A stretch of DNA of 64,000 nucleotides from Omphalotus guepiniiformis. Lineage: Eukaryota; Basidiomycota; Agaricomycetes; Agaricales; Omphalotaceae. The translations under genes were made by a program, and so were the position numbers. Within the stretch, counting starts at the first letter, position 1; every line of letters begins with the position of its first letter. The stretch lies in NCBI GenBank assembly GCA_028554645.1, contig JAQOOI010000012.1, positions 523,162 to 587,161 of the forward strand, in the 5' to 3' direction. The notes beneath the pieces were generated by a model. That model made no database searches and was not told where the DNA came from. It saw nothing but the letters and a program-made list of their open reading frames with translations. Positions 1 through 11,718 of this stretch are shown here, in pieces.

Positions 1-3000
1 GTCTGCCTTCGTTATTGGCCAGGAACTCCACCAGTGTGCAAGGCGCGGTGTCCTACTCCGAGTAGTCAGGTTCCCTGCAAGTCTAAAGCAACAAATCATG
101 GAAATACACACCTCGCTGGAACTGATGGAATACGACCGCCAAAGGTCGTCCGCTGACCTAAGTGTAGTCATGTTCACCGTGTGTATTGGAACATCGAGAA
201 GAGAGCCAACTGCAGTGCCTCGGTTAATCAGTCGTCGCATCACCGAGTCGTTATAGTTAAAAACTCACATTGATGCGCCAGCAGAGTTTTACCATGTCCA
301 CTTGGGCCTATGTAGACATGCTTGAGCATAGCGAACATATCTCAACAAAAACAAAAAAGTCACCACAGAGAAACACCACGATTGGAGCTTTCGAAATCTT
401 CTCAGACTGTATACTCAACACACGGAATAGCTGTTCCAATGCACGATCCTGTCCAATGAGTTTGTATCTTGCCCGAGCCAGAGGCCGGAAAGCTGATCGC
501 GACATCAGAGCATCAATGCGGCGCGTCAAAGGTGCCTCGGCTCGCGAAAGGTAGTACCTTGATGAATGCGAAACATCAGTTACGGTGTTTCAGGCAAGGG
601 ATTTTGGACAAGCGAAGATGAATAGAGTTTTAATTATATGATACATACCTAGTTGCAGCATCGATCTCTGGGCTGTCCGCCGAAGGAGCCACATTACTCT
701 CGCTATCCGTCCCTAATTTCGCTTTACCCGGGTCAGCTCCATGCCCTAGCAGAACTTTGACAATTCCAAGTTTGTTCTTCAATCCTTCGTTTGCCAACGT
801 AAACGCAAGTGCAGATTCAGATTGCGGTCCAATTGCATCGTTGACATCCACAGAAGTCTTATTCCCCTTACCTCCGACCGCCGCGTTCCTCTCAAGCACA
901 CGCTGCACTTCTTCTGGATCATCGCTCGCGATTGCAAACAGTAATGCAGGTCGAGGTGTGATGGGCGCAGCAGCAGAGTTTGGAGCTGTGTGAGGAATAA
1001 GAGCTTGTGAACTTCTTTTCGAGGAGCGGGCGCTGTGTGCGGGTAGAGGGATAGAATGAACAGATGAGGGTGGGGATTGGAGAAGAGGACCGGATGCAAA
1101 TGGACTCGCAGAACGGAGTTGTGATTGACGATGAATAATTTGAGCCTGAAGTTGTATAGATTCCCTCGCGCCTCGCGCCGATCCTAAAGGCGAGCTGAAG
1201 GGAATGACAGGATTTCCATGAATTGTCGTATCAAGTTCTTCTTCGTTCCCCTGCTCAAGAACTGTGGGTGTCAGTCCAAACCCGTCTCCGTACCCTGCAT
1301 GATTGTTATGCCGAGAAGACCGAGTTGCAGAGTTACTCAAGGAAGAGAACGACCCTGTCGAGTCAATAGAACCCCTTCCAGCGCCCCACGACGGAGGGCG
1401 AGATAAGGGTGCTGATCGAGCTCCAAATCCACTTTCAGACTCGCTATCCGAGCGAATATAATAAATATGACTACGCCTTTGTTCAGCAGCTGAACTCGAA
1501 CGATAAACAGAGTTGCGGTTGCTTGAGGGTATAGATGATGTCGTTTGAGATGAAGTTGGTCCAGATATCCAAGAAGATCGTGCTCCTGCCGCTGGCGAAG
1601 GAGCTGAGTCATAATTATGTCCATGAATGTGTGAAGATGAAGGATCGTTGATGAAACTATGTCGAACGTGTTCTGGTATAAGCAATGATGAACGTGCAGA
1701 AGAAAGCTGAAGAATAGCGACAGTCAAAACGGAAGTACGTGAAGCATTGACTAAAACATACCAATGCGTTATTAGACGAGGAGAAATCCGACGAGGATGC
1801 GTTTGATGTTGATACAGATGCGATAGATAAACGATTACGCTTGGATTGAAGAGAACGATCCACCGCTGAAGCAGGACCAGGGGGTAATGGTGTGGCAGAT
1901 GGATGAATGAGATTGAGAACTTGTAGAGAAACACAGAAAACAAAAGCTCCTACCAGATGCACGACTAGCATCCCTTGATGACGAGGATGTACTCGAAGAA
2001 GGGGATGCCACAATGGGCACGGGAGTGAAATGTGTTATGATTGTCGACTGCGAAAAACATCAGTAAAAGAGGACGCACAATGCAAATACATATGACGCAC
2101 CAATCGTAATGGCCGCAACCCTGTATTCTTTCTTGCTGGACTTCGAAGAGAGCTTGCACTTGAGGTAGCTTCAGGTTCGAAGGAAGATGTTACAGGAGAT
2201 GATAAGTCAACGATTCTAGCTCCGGAATTTGAGGGAGATGGCGAAAGAAGGTTCGAATCCACGTCAGAGGTGGGAATATTTGCAAAGCCATGAACAGTCG
2301 AAGTTGTAGTTGCCGTCGAAGGAGACGGAGACGGAGGCTCTCTCAAGCTTCTTATGGGCGTACCATCATCCACAACACTCTGTAGGACAGGAGTTGATTG
2401 TCCAGCCTGTGAAGGAGGTGAAAGCGTTGCGCTCGGGTCAACACTAGGAACTCGAACGGGGCCTTGAGCAATCGAAGAGGTCGAGGGTGACGAACGAGAC
2501 GAAGACAACAACACTTCCGATCCTGAAGGTGTACCGACTGTCATAGGCTTTCGCAAATCGGGACTCGATTCTACAGATCGTGAAGGGGGTGAAGAGAATG
2601 CGCTCTGACTGACAACGGCGGCAGGAACGCTAGTAGACGGAATCACATCTTGAGCGGCTGTAGTCGACGAAGGAGCGTCGGATTCCGTACCACTAAGACT
2701 AGTGGGAACGGTTGTAATCGAAGTTGACGAAGGAGATGGCGATAGCCGCTCTCCTAAGCTTGAAGGTGTATTGACTTCCGTACCACTCTGCAAAGCAGGA
2801 CTTTGCTGTCGGGATTTCGGGGGAGATGTGAGAAATGTGCTCGAACCAACATCATGGTTGGGAATACTAGTGGGCCGAACAAGCTCTGAACCAGTTGTAA
2901 TCGACATCGACAAAGGGGCCTCAGACAGTAACTCTTCTGGACTAGAGGGTGTGCCAGTTGACGCAGTGCTCTGCAGAACGGGACTCTGTTGTCGAGACTT

Positions 3001-5838
3001 CGAAGGAGGTGAACGATAGATGCCCGAATCAACATCGGAGGCGAGCACACTGGTGGACTGAACAAGCTCTGGACTAGGTGTCGTCGAAGTCAACAAAGCG
3101 GACTCAGACACTGACTCCCTGGAACTTGAAGGTGTGCCAATTGTCGCAGAGCTCTGCAGAACAGGGCGCGATTGTCGAGACTTTGAGGGACCCGACAAGG
3201 AAGTGCGTGGGTCAAGTTCAACAGGGTCTTGAGCTATGGAGCTTGTAGTCGACGACAACAAAGGAGTTGAAGACAATACCTCTCGTGAGCCGGGAGGTGT
3301 GTCCATCTTGATAACATTCTGCAGAACAGGACTCGGTTGTCGAGTGTCTAAGTTAGTGATAATCTTCAGAGCAGGACTCGGTTGTCTGGACCGCGAGCGC
3401 TGTGATAGCGAAGTGCTCGGGCTAGCGATGGAGGCCGGGGTACTAGTAGGCAGACCAAATTCTTGATCAGCAACAGTCTCTGTCTCCTCTATCGACGAAG
3501 GTACCTGTTCCTCAGGCCCATGATGAGCGTCAACCTTCGTAAGGGGGTGCAAGTCAGGACTTGGCTGTCGGGATTTGGAGGGAGGCGAGAAAGAAGGGCT
3601 CGGATTGACACCGGACGTAGAGGGAGTTGAGAAAACCTGCGGGACAGTCGAGGTTGAAGGTGAATTCAACGAAGGAGACGGAGATGAGAAACCTCTTGAA
3701 CCGGGAGGCGTGCCAAATTTTGAAAATTTCTGCGACCCCAGACTCGACTGTCGATGACCAACAGCAGCATGATTACCGGAAGTGTTTAAAGAAGGAGACC
3801 ACACCGGTAGTGGTGGCGAGATCCTATTAGAGAACGGAGAATTCTCAGCATGAGGCGGAGGAGTGAAAACCCTCTCTCTCAGAAGGGATAATGACGACGC
3901 AGGTGAACCATTGGACATGGGAGAAGTAATCTCAGCAAGTATACGCGTGGTTTGCTTCTGAGACGAGGTTAGATTGCGAGATGGTGTAGATGGTATACCC
4001 CTCCTTATAAACACCTCCTCCTCCTCCCTTTCCTGCGATAGTGGATCCTCCTCGTCACTCTCCTCATCCAGCTCGACCTCTGCCATGTTCATAACAGTAG
4101 CTTCTCCATCAACCAGAAGGGGTGATGCCATTTCTGCTCCATGTGTTACTTGTTCTCGAGCGAAAGGAGAAGCTTGAGATGAGGTTCCCCAAGCGACGGA
4201 GGCCTCTTCTTCTGTCTCCTGCGGATCCCCGCCTACATCGCTATCAGCAGTTTCCGACTCAATATCTGAATACGCGTCATAAAGTGAGTTCAATGTGTCG
4301 TTCTCTCCCGGTGCTTCAAGTTCGTCATCTTCCTCGACTTCTGGACTGTTTGAAAGATATGCAAGCTTCGCCGTCACGTCGATCGTATCATCGTTCTCGT
4401 GAATGAGTGATGAGGTACCCTGTAGCTCTGCATCTGTGAAACCCGGCACGCCGATATTTAGGGGCGACTTCTTCAAAGTATCCAAGAACTCGAGAGGACT
4501 AGCAACGCTTCTCTTCCACGCGTCTCTAACATCATCCTCGAGCTCACCGGCAATTTCGCCTTTAGCCTCATCTACAACAAGCGAAAGACGACGCGTCTCG
4601 GACGCGTCCGACTGCGCCTGAGCTCGTGTCAATGGAGGTTTGCCTATGAAGACGGCCGTCTCCCGGTTTTCTGAATCCCACCTTGACGTTGGACCAGTCA
4701 GATCCTCGTCTAGTTCCGGTTGATTGTCGTCAATCACATCGCGACTTTCGTGGGTAGAGACCGGTATCTGCGCCACAGACGCCGTGCTCTCGCCCCTATG
4801 TTCGTGCTCCGCGTCATGCATCCACAGGCCATAAGGCTTCTCTTCTCCTTTCTTCTCCTGATGGTATTCGGTGGGAGAGTCCAGCGTCATGTCGAGTTCT
4901 GCAGGTTCTTCGTCCGGGAAGAAGGATGCCTGCGCAAAAGGCGAAGGTGATTCGGGAATCCGTGGAACGAAAGCACCTCCGATACGCGGAGACATCATCC
5001 CCATTCCTGCATTCATGGCAATCTTAGATGATGGACTGCCCAGAGGAAATGACAGAAGCTCAAAAGTGGAGGATAGCGCGGGGCTCCTCGGAGGTGAAAG
5101 AGCCATCGGGGATGGGGAGACCCATTGGGAGCTGGGAGTACCAACAGAATCGTAAAAGCCAGAGTCTTGGTATTTATGGAAAGAATGCCGGTCGGTGTTG
5201 TGTGATTGAGAATGAGAGTATTGAAGAAAGGAAAGGTGTTTGAGCTGCAGGTCTGAAAAATCAACGGGGGAAAGGAGGCCTGTATGAGGACTTTGTGGTG
5301 GTGGATTCTCAAAATCTCGAGCGAAAGGATCGTCGTGATGGGCCAATTCGGATGGCAACAAGTTGCCGCCTATATTCAAATCCGCATCATTATTTTGGAC
5401 AGGCGCAGACTCGTTCTGGATTTCTTTCGGCACATCTAGAGAGGGCTCATCATCACTGACTGCTTCATATGACAAGTCATCCTCCTCATATTCTTCGTCG
5501 TCCGAGCCGATTACATCCTTCAATGCCAATAACAAGCTGGCTGTCTTAGGCGAACGAGGAGGCGACCGTATGGACGCAAAAACGGCAGAAGGAGGTGTTT
5601 CCGGTAATATCTTCACAGTGGGTGCCTTCATGGCTCTGGCCTCGATCAGAGTTTCTTCGTTTAGACTCCATTCAGACTGCGTATGGAGGAAATTACAGCG
5701 ATCCTCTCCAAATATGCAACGGCCCGCCTTGTGAAACTGACACGGTTTCGCTGCAATTATTGAAGTTTAGTAAGGCGACTGTAGAATCACAATGCACTTA
5801 CTCTTCACTCTCCATGAAGGGTTGGCCGTTACAGACAT
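1..5838 (-). CDS. CCCH zinc finger / ankyrin / Clp-type AAA+ ATPase protein, C-terminus beyond left edge
   Basis: One large gene joined across introns, about 1775 residues visible. I place the start at 5838, not at the ATG at 5631: exon 5838-5802 splices over a 51 bp intron to 5750, and the joined sequence makes a CCCH finger (C-x7-C-x6-C-x3-H, residues about 17-36) running in frame into the long exon. Exon 5750-2101 is a Ser/Pro-rich, acidic, probably disordered region with degenerate repeats. Further exons (2047-1954, 1865-1762, 1706-649, 557-364, 307-269, 209-112, 52-1) keep frame and give ankyrin-like sequence (LGIVKVLLGHGADP) near residues 1530-1625, then a Clp/HSP100-like AAA+ start (IGQDRALEQL) with Walker A GPSGHGKT split by an intron. 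The rest of the ATPase lies off the edge. The AAA+ part suggests a remodelling or chaperone ATPase; substrate and location are unknown. The last two visible introns are the least certain. Confidence 0.8.
2330..3600 (-). repeat. degenerate tandem protein repeats in the Ser-rich region
   Basis: Inside the long exon, a unit of roughly 55-65 codons recurs about seven times. Each has a core like SPPSKSRQ-SPVLQS followed by GTPSS and a Ser/Thr-rich spacer. Cores lie near 2380-2400, 2570, 2800, 2980, 3160, 3320-3390 and 3550. The units keep the Lys/Arg-Ser-Arg-Gln and Ser-Pro positions while the spacers drift, which suggests duplication followed by selection on short phosphorylation-type motifs. Confidence 0.65.
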
Positions 5839-6315
5839 TAGTTATACATTCGTCAAGGACGACTGAAAGTTTTGAAGTTTAAGCGCTCACAGCAGTTCCT
5901 TCTTTGGGTTTCAACCGCTCTCACGACCAATATATGATCATGTGACGAAGGCGCGTTGTCTCAGACGCGTCAGGACGCGCTTTCCTGGCTGATTGTTACA
6001 TCAATGAATAGCAAATCCTAGCAAATCTTCTTCGTAGGCCTATAAGGTATACTTGATATCGCATGTACCAATTCTTACAGCTCAAATCTCAACTTTTACT
6101 TATGTGGCTAGTCTCGAAGCTGCCATGCACGGTGTCCGGACCGGAGTACTTACCGCCGGCAGCTTACCTCACCATTCGATGCGACATTCGCTGGGTGGCT
6201 CTAGCCAGTCTCAACGCCCTCAGCTCTGGTGAGATAAATAACGATATTCATTACTTTTTCTTATACTTCTTTCTAATGAAACCAGGACTTTCTCAACAAA
6301 GCAGGATTATCGTGA
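5839..6315. other. divergent intergenic region
   Basis: This 477 bp stretch separates two divergently transcribed genes and presumably holds both promoters. Short ORFs at 6063-6323 have no recognisable protein character. I see no repeat or RNA gene. Confidence 0.5.
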
Positions 6316-7548
6316 ATGGATGAGCTGGCTGTCCTTCCTCAAGAGCTCATCGACCATATCATCGACTTCTTGCAGGACTCCCAAGCTGATTTGTTATCCT
6401 GCGCAAAAGTCAGCCGAGCATGGCTACCACAAAGTCGGAAACATATCTTCTCGTCTGTCCGTGCACATATTCCTATTCAACTTTGCCAACTTGCGGCTCA
6501 ATCTTTCACCCATAAAACCCCATATCTTTCGACGCTGGTTCACTCTTTTCGGGTTGACTTCAATACGAAGATTCACTGCGACCCTTCTTGCTCATATGCT
6601 GCTCCGATCTTAAAAGATGTGCTGTCAGGTTCAAATTTTTCTCATTTGCGACGATTGTTCATCTCCTACCTGAGCATGACAGACGATATGGATCCTCCTT
6701 ATCTGCTACCCACCGCGATTGCTACGCTAACATCTCTTGAACACTGCACCTTCTCACATTTCGACATCACTACGCTCCAACAGTTCCTCATCCTCCCCAC
6801 TCGTTCTACTTCGCTTCGTTCACTGGCCGTACACGACGTGTCAGTGTGGACAAGTTCCGCTGATGATCACCACCAACCAACTGATGCCGACATTACGCAC
6901 ATCCGGTCATTGCTTGACGCATCCACAGGGCGAATACACCTCACTGCGTTAGATTTCAGTGATATCATGTGTTCTTCGCTGATGGACATGTTGTTTTCTT
7001 GGCCAAATGCATGCTTTCCGTGGCATTGTTTCCGTAAAATATTTCTTGATCAACCTCATCCTCGATTTAGAGAAACGTTACAGGAACTCGGCCCATCCCT
7101 AACTCATCTCGGCTGCTCATGCAGCTCAATTCGACCTAACCTAGACCTGCTAAATGAATCCGTTTTACCTGCCCTCACTCATCTCAATATTATGAGCGAC
7201 TCTTGGCCTTGGGGATCCGATTTCTTTCGCGATGTCTTGGTACACCTCATCACTGAAGCACCCTTCAAGAAGCTCACTCATCTAGTAATATTGGCGTTCG
7301 AGGGAAAGGTCACTAAACAAATTCCAGCTAGCATGGACAGTGTCTTAGCCAGATTTGCCAAGGCAACGCCCAGTTTGAGACGTATCCTCGTCGTACTTCA
7401 GTTCGAAGAGAATGAAATTCACGAAGAGGAGATGATTTGGCTCTTGAAATGCCTTCCAAAGACGGTAGCGACCGATCTCCTTGAAGTTACCCACAGGAGT
7501 CGATTTGAGTGCGAGAGTCTGTACTGGGAAGATGTGTGTCCTTGGTAG
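6316..7548 (+). CDS. F-box protein
   Basis: Single-exon protein of 410 residues. The N-terminus (residues 4-45: LPQELIDHIIDFL, then CAKVSRAWLPQSR) fits the F-box consensus, which binds Skp1 in SCF ubiquitin ligases. The rest is Leu-rich with repeated T-H-L segments resembling the irregular repeat or solenoid tail of the expanded agaric F-box families, probably the substrate-recognition part. The first in-frame ATG directly precedes the F-box, and length is typical. No transmembrane segment or frame break is visible. Substrate unknown. The family is large and fast-evolving, so no specific symbol can be given. Confidence 0.85.
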   Translation: MDELAVLPQELIDHIIDFLQDSQADLLSCAKVSRAWLPQSRKHIFSSVRAHIPIQLCQLAAQSFTHKTPYLSTLVHSFRVDFNTKIHCDPSCSYAAPILKDVLSGSNFSHLRRLFISYLSMTDDMDPPYLLPTAIATLTSLEHCTFSHFDITTLQQFLILPTRSTSLRSLAVHDVSVWTSSADDHHQPTDADITHIRSLLDASTGRIHLTALDFSDIMCSSLMDMLFSWPNACFPWHCFRKIFLDQPHPRFRETLQELGPSLTHLGCSCSSIRPNLDLLNESVLPALTHLNIMSDSWPWGSDFFRDVLVHLITEAPFKKLTHLVILAFEGKVTKQIPASMDSVLARFAKATPSLRRILVVLQFEENEIHEEEMIWLLKCLPKTVATDLLEVTHRSRFECESLYWEDVCPW

Positions 7549-7857
7549 GCGCATATACGACACCGTCGACACATTATCTTGTATTCACCTTGTCGATGCT
7601 ACTTGTTCGTTGTCTGAACTGTGTTTGTAGTTTTTGTGATATCATAACGTTCAATGGTGCTATGAACATTATTGTTCCAAGAACATCGTCCATATTCGAA
7701 CTGAGATCCCTTTCGGCAAAGCAAGCCAGCTTCTTGCGGCTATTATATTTCCAAATTCATAATACGCTAAGCATTCAACTTGCCACTTCAGAACAAAAAT
7801 GGATTCTCAGAAACAAGCCTTTTGCAGGTCAAATTCATGACTTACGAATAATCTGGT
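7549..7857. other. intergenic, nothing recognised
   Basis: AT-rich sequence after the F-box stop. Short ORFs cross it but none resembles a known protein. Confidence 0.4.
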
Positions 7858-8289
7858 AATCAGTCCTTGCGGGAACGTCAGGAACAACCAACTCGACAAA
7901 GCCAGTGCTCAAGTCGAAGTGCTGAGGGTCGGCGATGAATCTACTAGGCTAACTGTCATAACAGAACCGATTAATATTCGCAGAACACGGCCGCAAAATT
8001 GCAAGACTTACGTCCGGTGTTGAGACCGCCTTTAACCAGCTGAACACTTCCATCCAGCATTGGATTCATTGGACGTTTCGTCAGCGAGGATCCTTATAGA
8101 ACGAAAGGAACGCGTTTTTGTGGTAAGAAACGCTTTCGAATAACGATTTCGCCGGAAAACACTCACCAGAGTCACCACTGAGACCATCTGATCGACAGTC
8201 CAAATAGTCCCAGTGGTCGGAGAAAGCTTGCTAGAGGATGTATGGCTGGAGACGTGATGTGTAGACAAGGTCAGCTCCGGAGTCGGCCT
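7858..8289 (-). pseudogene. fragment of a KRE9/KNH1-like secreted or GPI-anchored wall protein
   Basis: Three short blocks on the minus strand resemble the fungal KNH domain in order: a GTIWTVDQMVSVV block (about 8230-8167), a block ending LDGSVQLVKGGLNTG (about 8090-8010), and HFDLSTGFVELVVPDVP (about 7940-7870). The family pattern is W-x-VG-x-x-V-x-V-x-W followed by S-G-x-V-x-V-x-VP. The blocks do not join in one frame with the splice sites present, no signal peptide precedes them, and the usual closing V-x-x-F-G-D-S-G-N part is missing. I read it as a relic. Resemblance is by eye and the coding parts are short. Confidence 0.45.
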
Positions 8290-10480
8290 GAAACTGAGTG
8301 CGATGCGAGTTACGAGTTTATATTGTATTAACTGTTGGAGAATACGGTCAAAAAACAGAGCGTGAAAGTCGGAATACTGAACTTGAATATTTTGAACAAG
8401 CCTTTGATCATCGCGATCATATTATTGTTCCAGCCTGATAAGATTGGTATGAAAGGAAGTCGAAGGAAAATCTGTTGCTGTTTTCTTCGCTCTTTGCATT
8501 GTATAGTGGACAAGAACGTCTCATCGTTAACTTCTGGAGAATCATAGTTGCTTCGCTATTCGCAAATGAGCCTAGCGAAGTCCGAGTTTGCGAAATTTGC
8601 CTGTTCAAAAAAAGTTGAGTGGAACGAATCGACGAGATTTCGGGGACAAACCATGCATTCAATTTTTGTGTTCTTGAGAACTCCCATTACATCGATTAAT
8701 ATTTGAGCTCCTGGGTGAATTATCTACAAACGAGATGATCCGTCCAGCCAGGAATGCACGGGCAAAATTCTTCAGGCATCAGAAGGCCTTGAGAGGGTGC
8801 GTCCAAGGTGCGTCGATCATTTCCTGTCCTTGCGCCTGGACTTGAGCTTGAAGAGTTATTCACCGTTCGAGAATCGAGTGCAAAATATTTTTGAGTTGCG
8901 AATGCAGTACAGAGCGACCAAAAAAATTGCTTAGTGCTATGGCGGAGTTGAGTGAAGAAATACGGCACCGTCATGGTGGCGTTCGAGCGAAATGTGGCTT
9001 CGTCTCTGCACTCACCATCACGCTCAGTCCTTTCGTCCCTTGGTTATTGACAGCCTGAAGATCACAGGCTCTGCATCCTACGACGCTATCCCAAGCTGTT
9101 CATACAGAGGATGAACATCGCTGAATTAACTGAAACCTTGCTCATTGATTCAGAACCATTGTCGACAGTTGGTCACCGGCCTATTTTTCGCTCGAGAGTC
9201 ATTCGTTAATTTGGCGGCTTTCATATCTTCAGGGTGGCTGCTGTATTAGACTTTCCATTGAGGTCTGTGTAGTTATCGCCACCTGCAGTGTTTTTGACTG
9301 ATTCTTCAGGCTTTCAGGCAAACAGGTGTCCTTGAAAGTGTCGACTTCGCCTTGAAGCTCAACTTTGCATTGGTCTTGCTCCCGATATACCACGCCAGTA
9401 CAGAAATTACTCTGAACGACTACAGTGGCAGAGTGAACAGTGACTACTCTCTCGAGTTCATCACATTTGGCCTTCTCATGTCCCACAATGTCGGCTCCGG
9501 GAAAATTAGCGAAACACACCTTTCATTTGAAAAAGGTAGCTGTTATGTTGGATTCTGCTTCACTTCGACCTGTCGCTGAACAGACTTGCATCTACTTCCA
9601 TAGAAACATTTGCACCACCGTGGAATCTGCCGAGCAAACGGCGGGGAAGGATTTTCGGAGGACAGGGTTCCAATATATGGGAATTTCTGTGTGTATCTGG
9701 ATACTGTGCTCCTGGGCGTAATTGAATTGTTCTGTTCCAGGGTATTCTGATGTTGCCGTCACCCCACTCGCCACCACCGTCTATCACCGTGAACTTGGTA
9801 CACAGGCCAGGTTAGGTTTGTTGGAATCACATATCGATGTTTGGCTCTTGGTGCCAATACATGAAGTACACCTGGACACCATCATTCTGGGGGTGAACTG
9901 AAGCTCGAGCTAGTGACTCATCAGTACACGCCATCACAGATAATCACATGACCCGCTCGGACCACTTTGGCAGAGGGCGATCTCAGGAATCGGAATCGTG
10001 TGCGTTCCCCGAAAGGCCAAAAGGGTCCCAGAATGATCCTCGAAAGACACGAAGGCGTCCCAGTGATCTTTTGCCCCATATCGAATCGTTTCTTGAAAGA
10101 TAAAACAAGTTGAAGGGTTGACACATTGACGATGCGGAAATGCGGAGGAAGCCCTGGAAGCTGGCAGAGACGACTCGTTACTGGATGGACACCCAAGATC
10201 GATGAAGTGTTCATTTTTCTCCATTCGCGGCCATTTTGGAGGAATGAAGGCTCACATCAAACGAGAATGTAGTTTGAAAAATGGAAGCGTTGGTTTGTAA
10301 AATTCCAGTGTAGGTTTCGGCATATTCCTGCGTGTACGTTATTCTCCTAGGATTGTGAAATATTTTGCTGATAAAAATAACAGCTCCGTGCCATACATGG
10401 TCTTGTCGTTTTCCTTATAAGCCCTTCAATCGCTGTCACTTTCACTAGAACTCTTCTTCCCACATTCCCTTGAAACTACA
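8290..10480. other. gene-poor region, nothing firmly recognised
   Basis: About 2.2 kb with only short ORFs (for example 8720-8974 and 9229-9519, both minus) without family features, signal peptides or coherent exon chains. No LTR or simple repeat array was noticed. It may hold decayed gene remnants like the neighbouring KNH fragment. Confidence 0.4.
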
Positions 10481-10991
10481 ATGTCGTGCGTAGCATTTTT
10501 TTCTCTCGACTTTCGGTTCTTTGAATGAACATAATTGGCAGTGCCACTCGCTCTTCTTACAGAACACAACGGTCTGACTCTGGTCACCCCTACAGACGTA
10601 GAGGCTTTGTTGACAACGAAGTTCCGCTTGTTGAGTGGACTAATGACAACAAAGTTCTTCATTTGAATCCACCTCCTCAGGTTGCTGTTCCCATGGTATG
10701 TTGATCGCCAACTTTCCTTCGTCAGCTCTTAACATTATTGATCATATTCAGCCGGTCGCACCTCATACTGGCTTTGCTCAAGGAGCAGATGAAGCAGGGG
10801 ATAATGAAGATCTGCGGTATCTGTTCATCGTAAGCTCTGATTTACTTCTTACAACAGTAATTCACTGATAGCTTACTATCGTCGCTTGGCAGGTGGTTTT
10901 TGCCAACTTCTTGTTCGCAACCATCCGATTCGTCGTCACTCATATTCTTATTGAACGTGTTCAAGTGGGGATGAACTTTGCCGCCGAATGA
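10481..10991 (+). CDS. small protein of an unrecognised family, paralogue of 46791-47341
   Basis: Four exons are inferred: 10481-10485, 10542-10695, 10752-10829 and 10893-10991, giving 111 residues with phases 2, 0, 0. I do not know the family. The start is supported by the paralogue at 46791: both begin with a five-base first exon (ATGTC here, ATGCC there) followed by an intron in phase 2, and all intron phases match. Shared features are an N-terminal S-x-Y-x-x-Q-x-R ... HP-Y/F-R/K-RR motif, a PPP motif, an acidic stretch (GDNEDLRYLF) and a hydrophobic C-terminal helix (FLFATIRFVVTHILI) that could be a tail anchor or amphipathic helix. Expression is unproven. Confidence 0.6.
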
Positions 10992-11718
10992 ATCAACCAT
11001 CTGCATACTCAACTAGTTCTACGTATTCGAATCTGTGTGTTCTCGCAATTCTTGTGCTCATCCGGCCTGTCTTTGACCACCACCATACAGTTATCAGACT
11101 TCTTTATGAACCTTTGGAGGTCAAACTTGCTCAGCTCATTCTTATTTTGCGATCTCAAATTAAATAAAACAAGTGACCTTACCTTGTGTGAGCACATCTT
11201 GTTTGTCATACCGAAGTAGTCCCGTCAAGGCCAAATTTCTTAGCTTACAAGTAATTAGATACATGCTACTTATACAGAATCAAACTATCAGTGAACTAAT
11301 GGTGTGCAGGGCGTAAACCGTGACGAAAAGACAGATGTAAGTACACGGGCACGCGTTTGTCATTTGAGCGAGCCGCCCGCCCGCCCGTGCACGTCTGTGC
11401 CCACGAGTTCCATCACTTGTTGTCCAAGAGAAACAAATGGTGTTTTGATTACGAGCTGCCACCTTCTATCTGAACCATGGCCACTGTCGAGCTCATCAAC
11501 CTGTCCAGGACAAACACTGATATTGACTACAAGTAAGTGTCATGCTACTAGTACACTTCGTGTTTCAATGATTGCTGACTGAATAAATAGTAATGAGTCA
11601 CTTCAACTCGCAAGCTCGACGTTGGAAGGGGAAACCCCTCGTTTTCAAGTGCAATTGCCAGGACCTAGTATTAGGCCATCTTTTCAGAGCTTGCACTCCA
11701 CTCACGCTAAGTACAGAC
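10992..11718. other. intergenic region with one unexplained ORF start
   Basis: A short ORF opening at 11477 (MATVELINLSRTNTD) stops at an intron-like GT and has no convincing continuation. Nothing else is recognised. The transporter promoter probably lies here. Confidence 0.4.

Noticed and set aside
630..1943. Separate 437-aa ankyrin gene downstream of the 1198-codon ORF
   Set aside because: A 53 bp phase-0 intron (2100-2048) joins the two, and later introns lead on into the AAA+ part, so one gene explains all.
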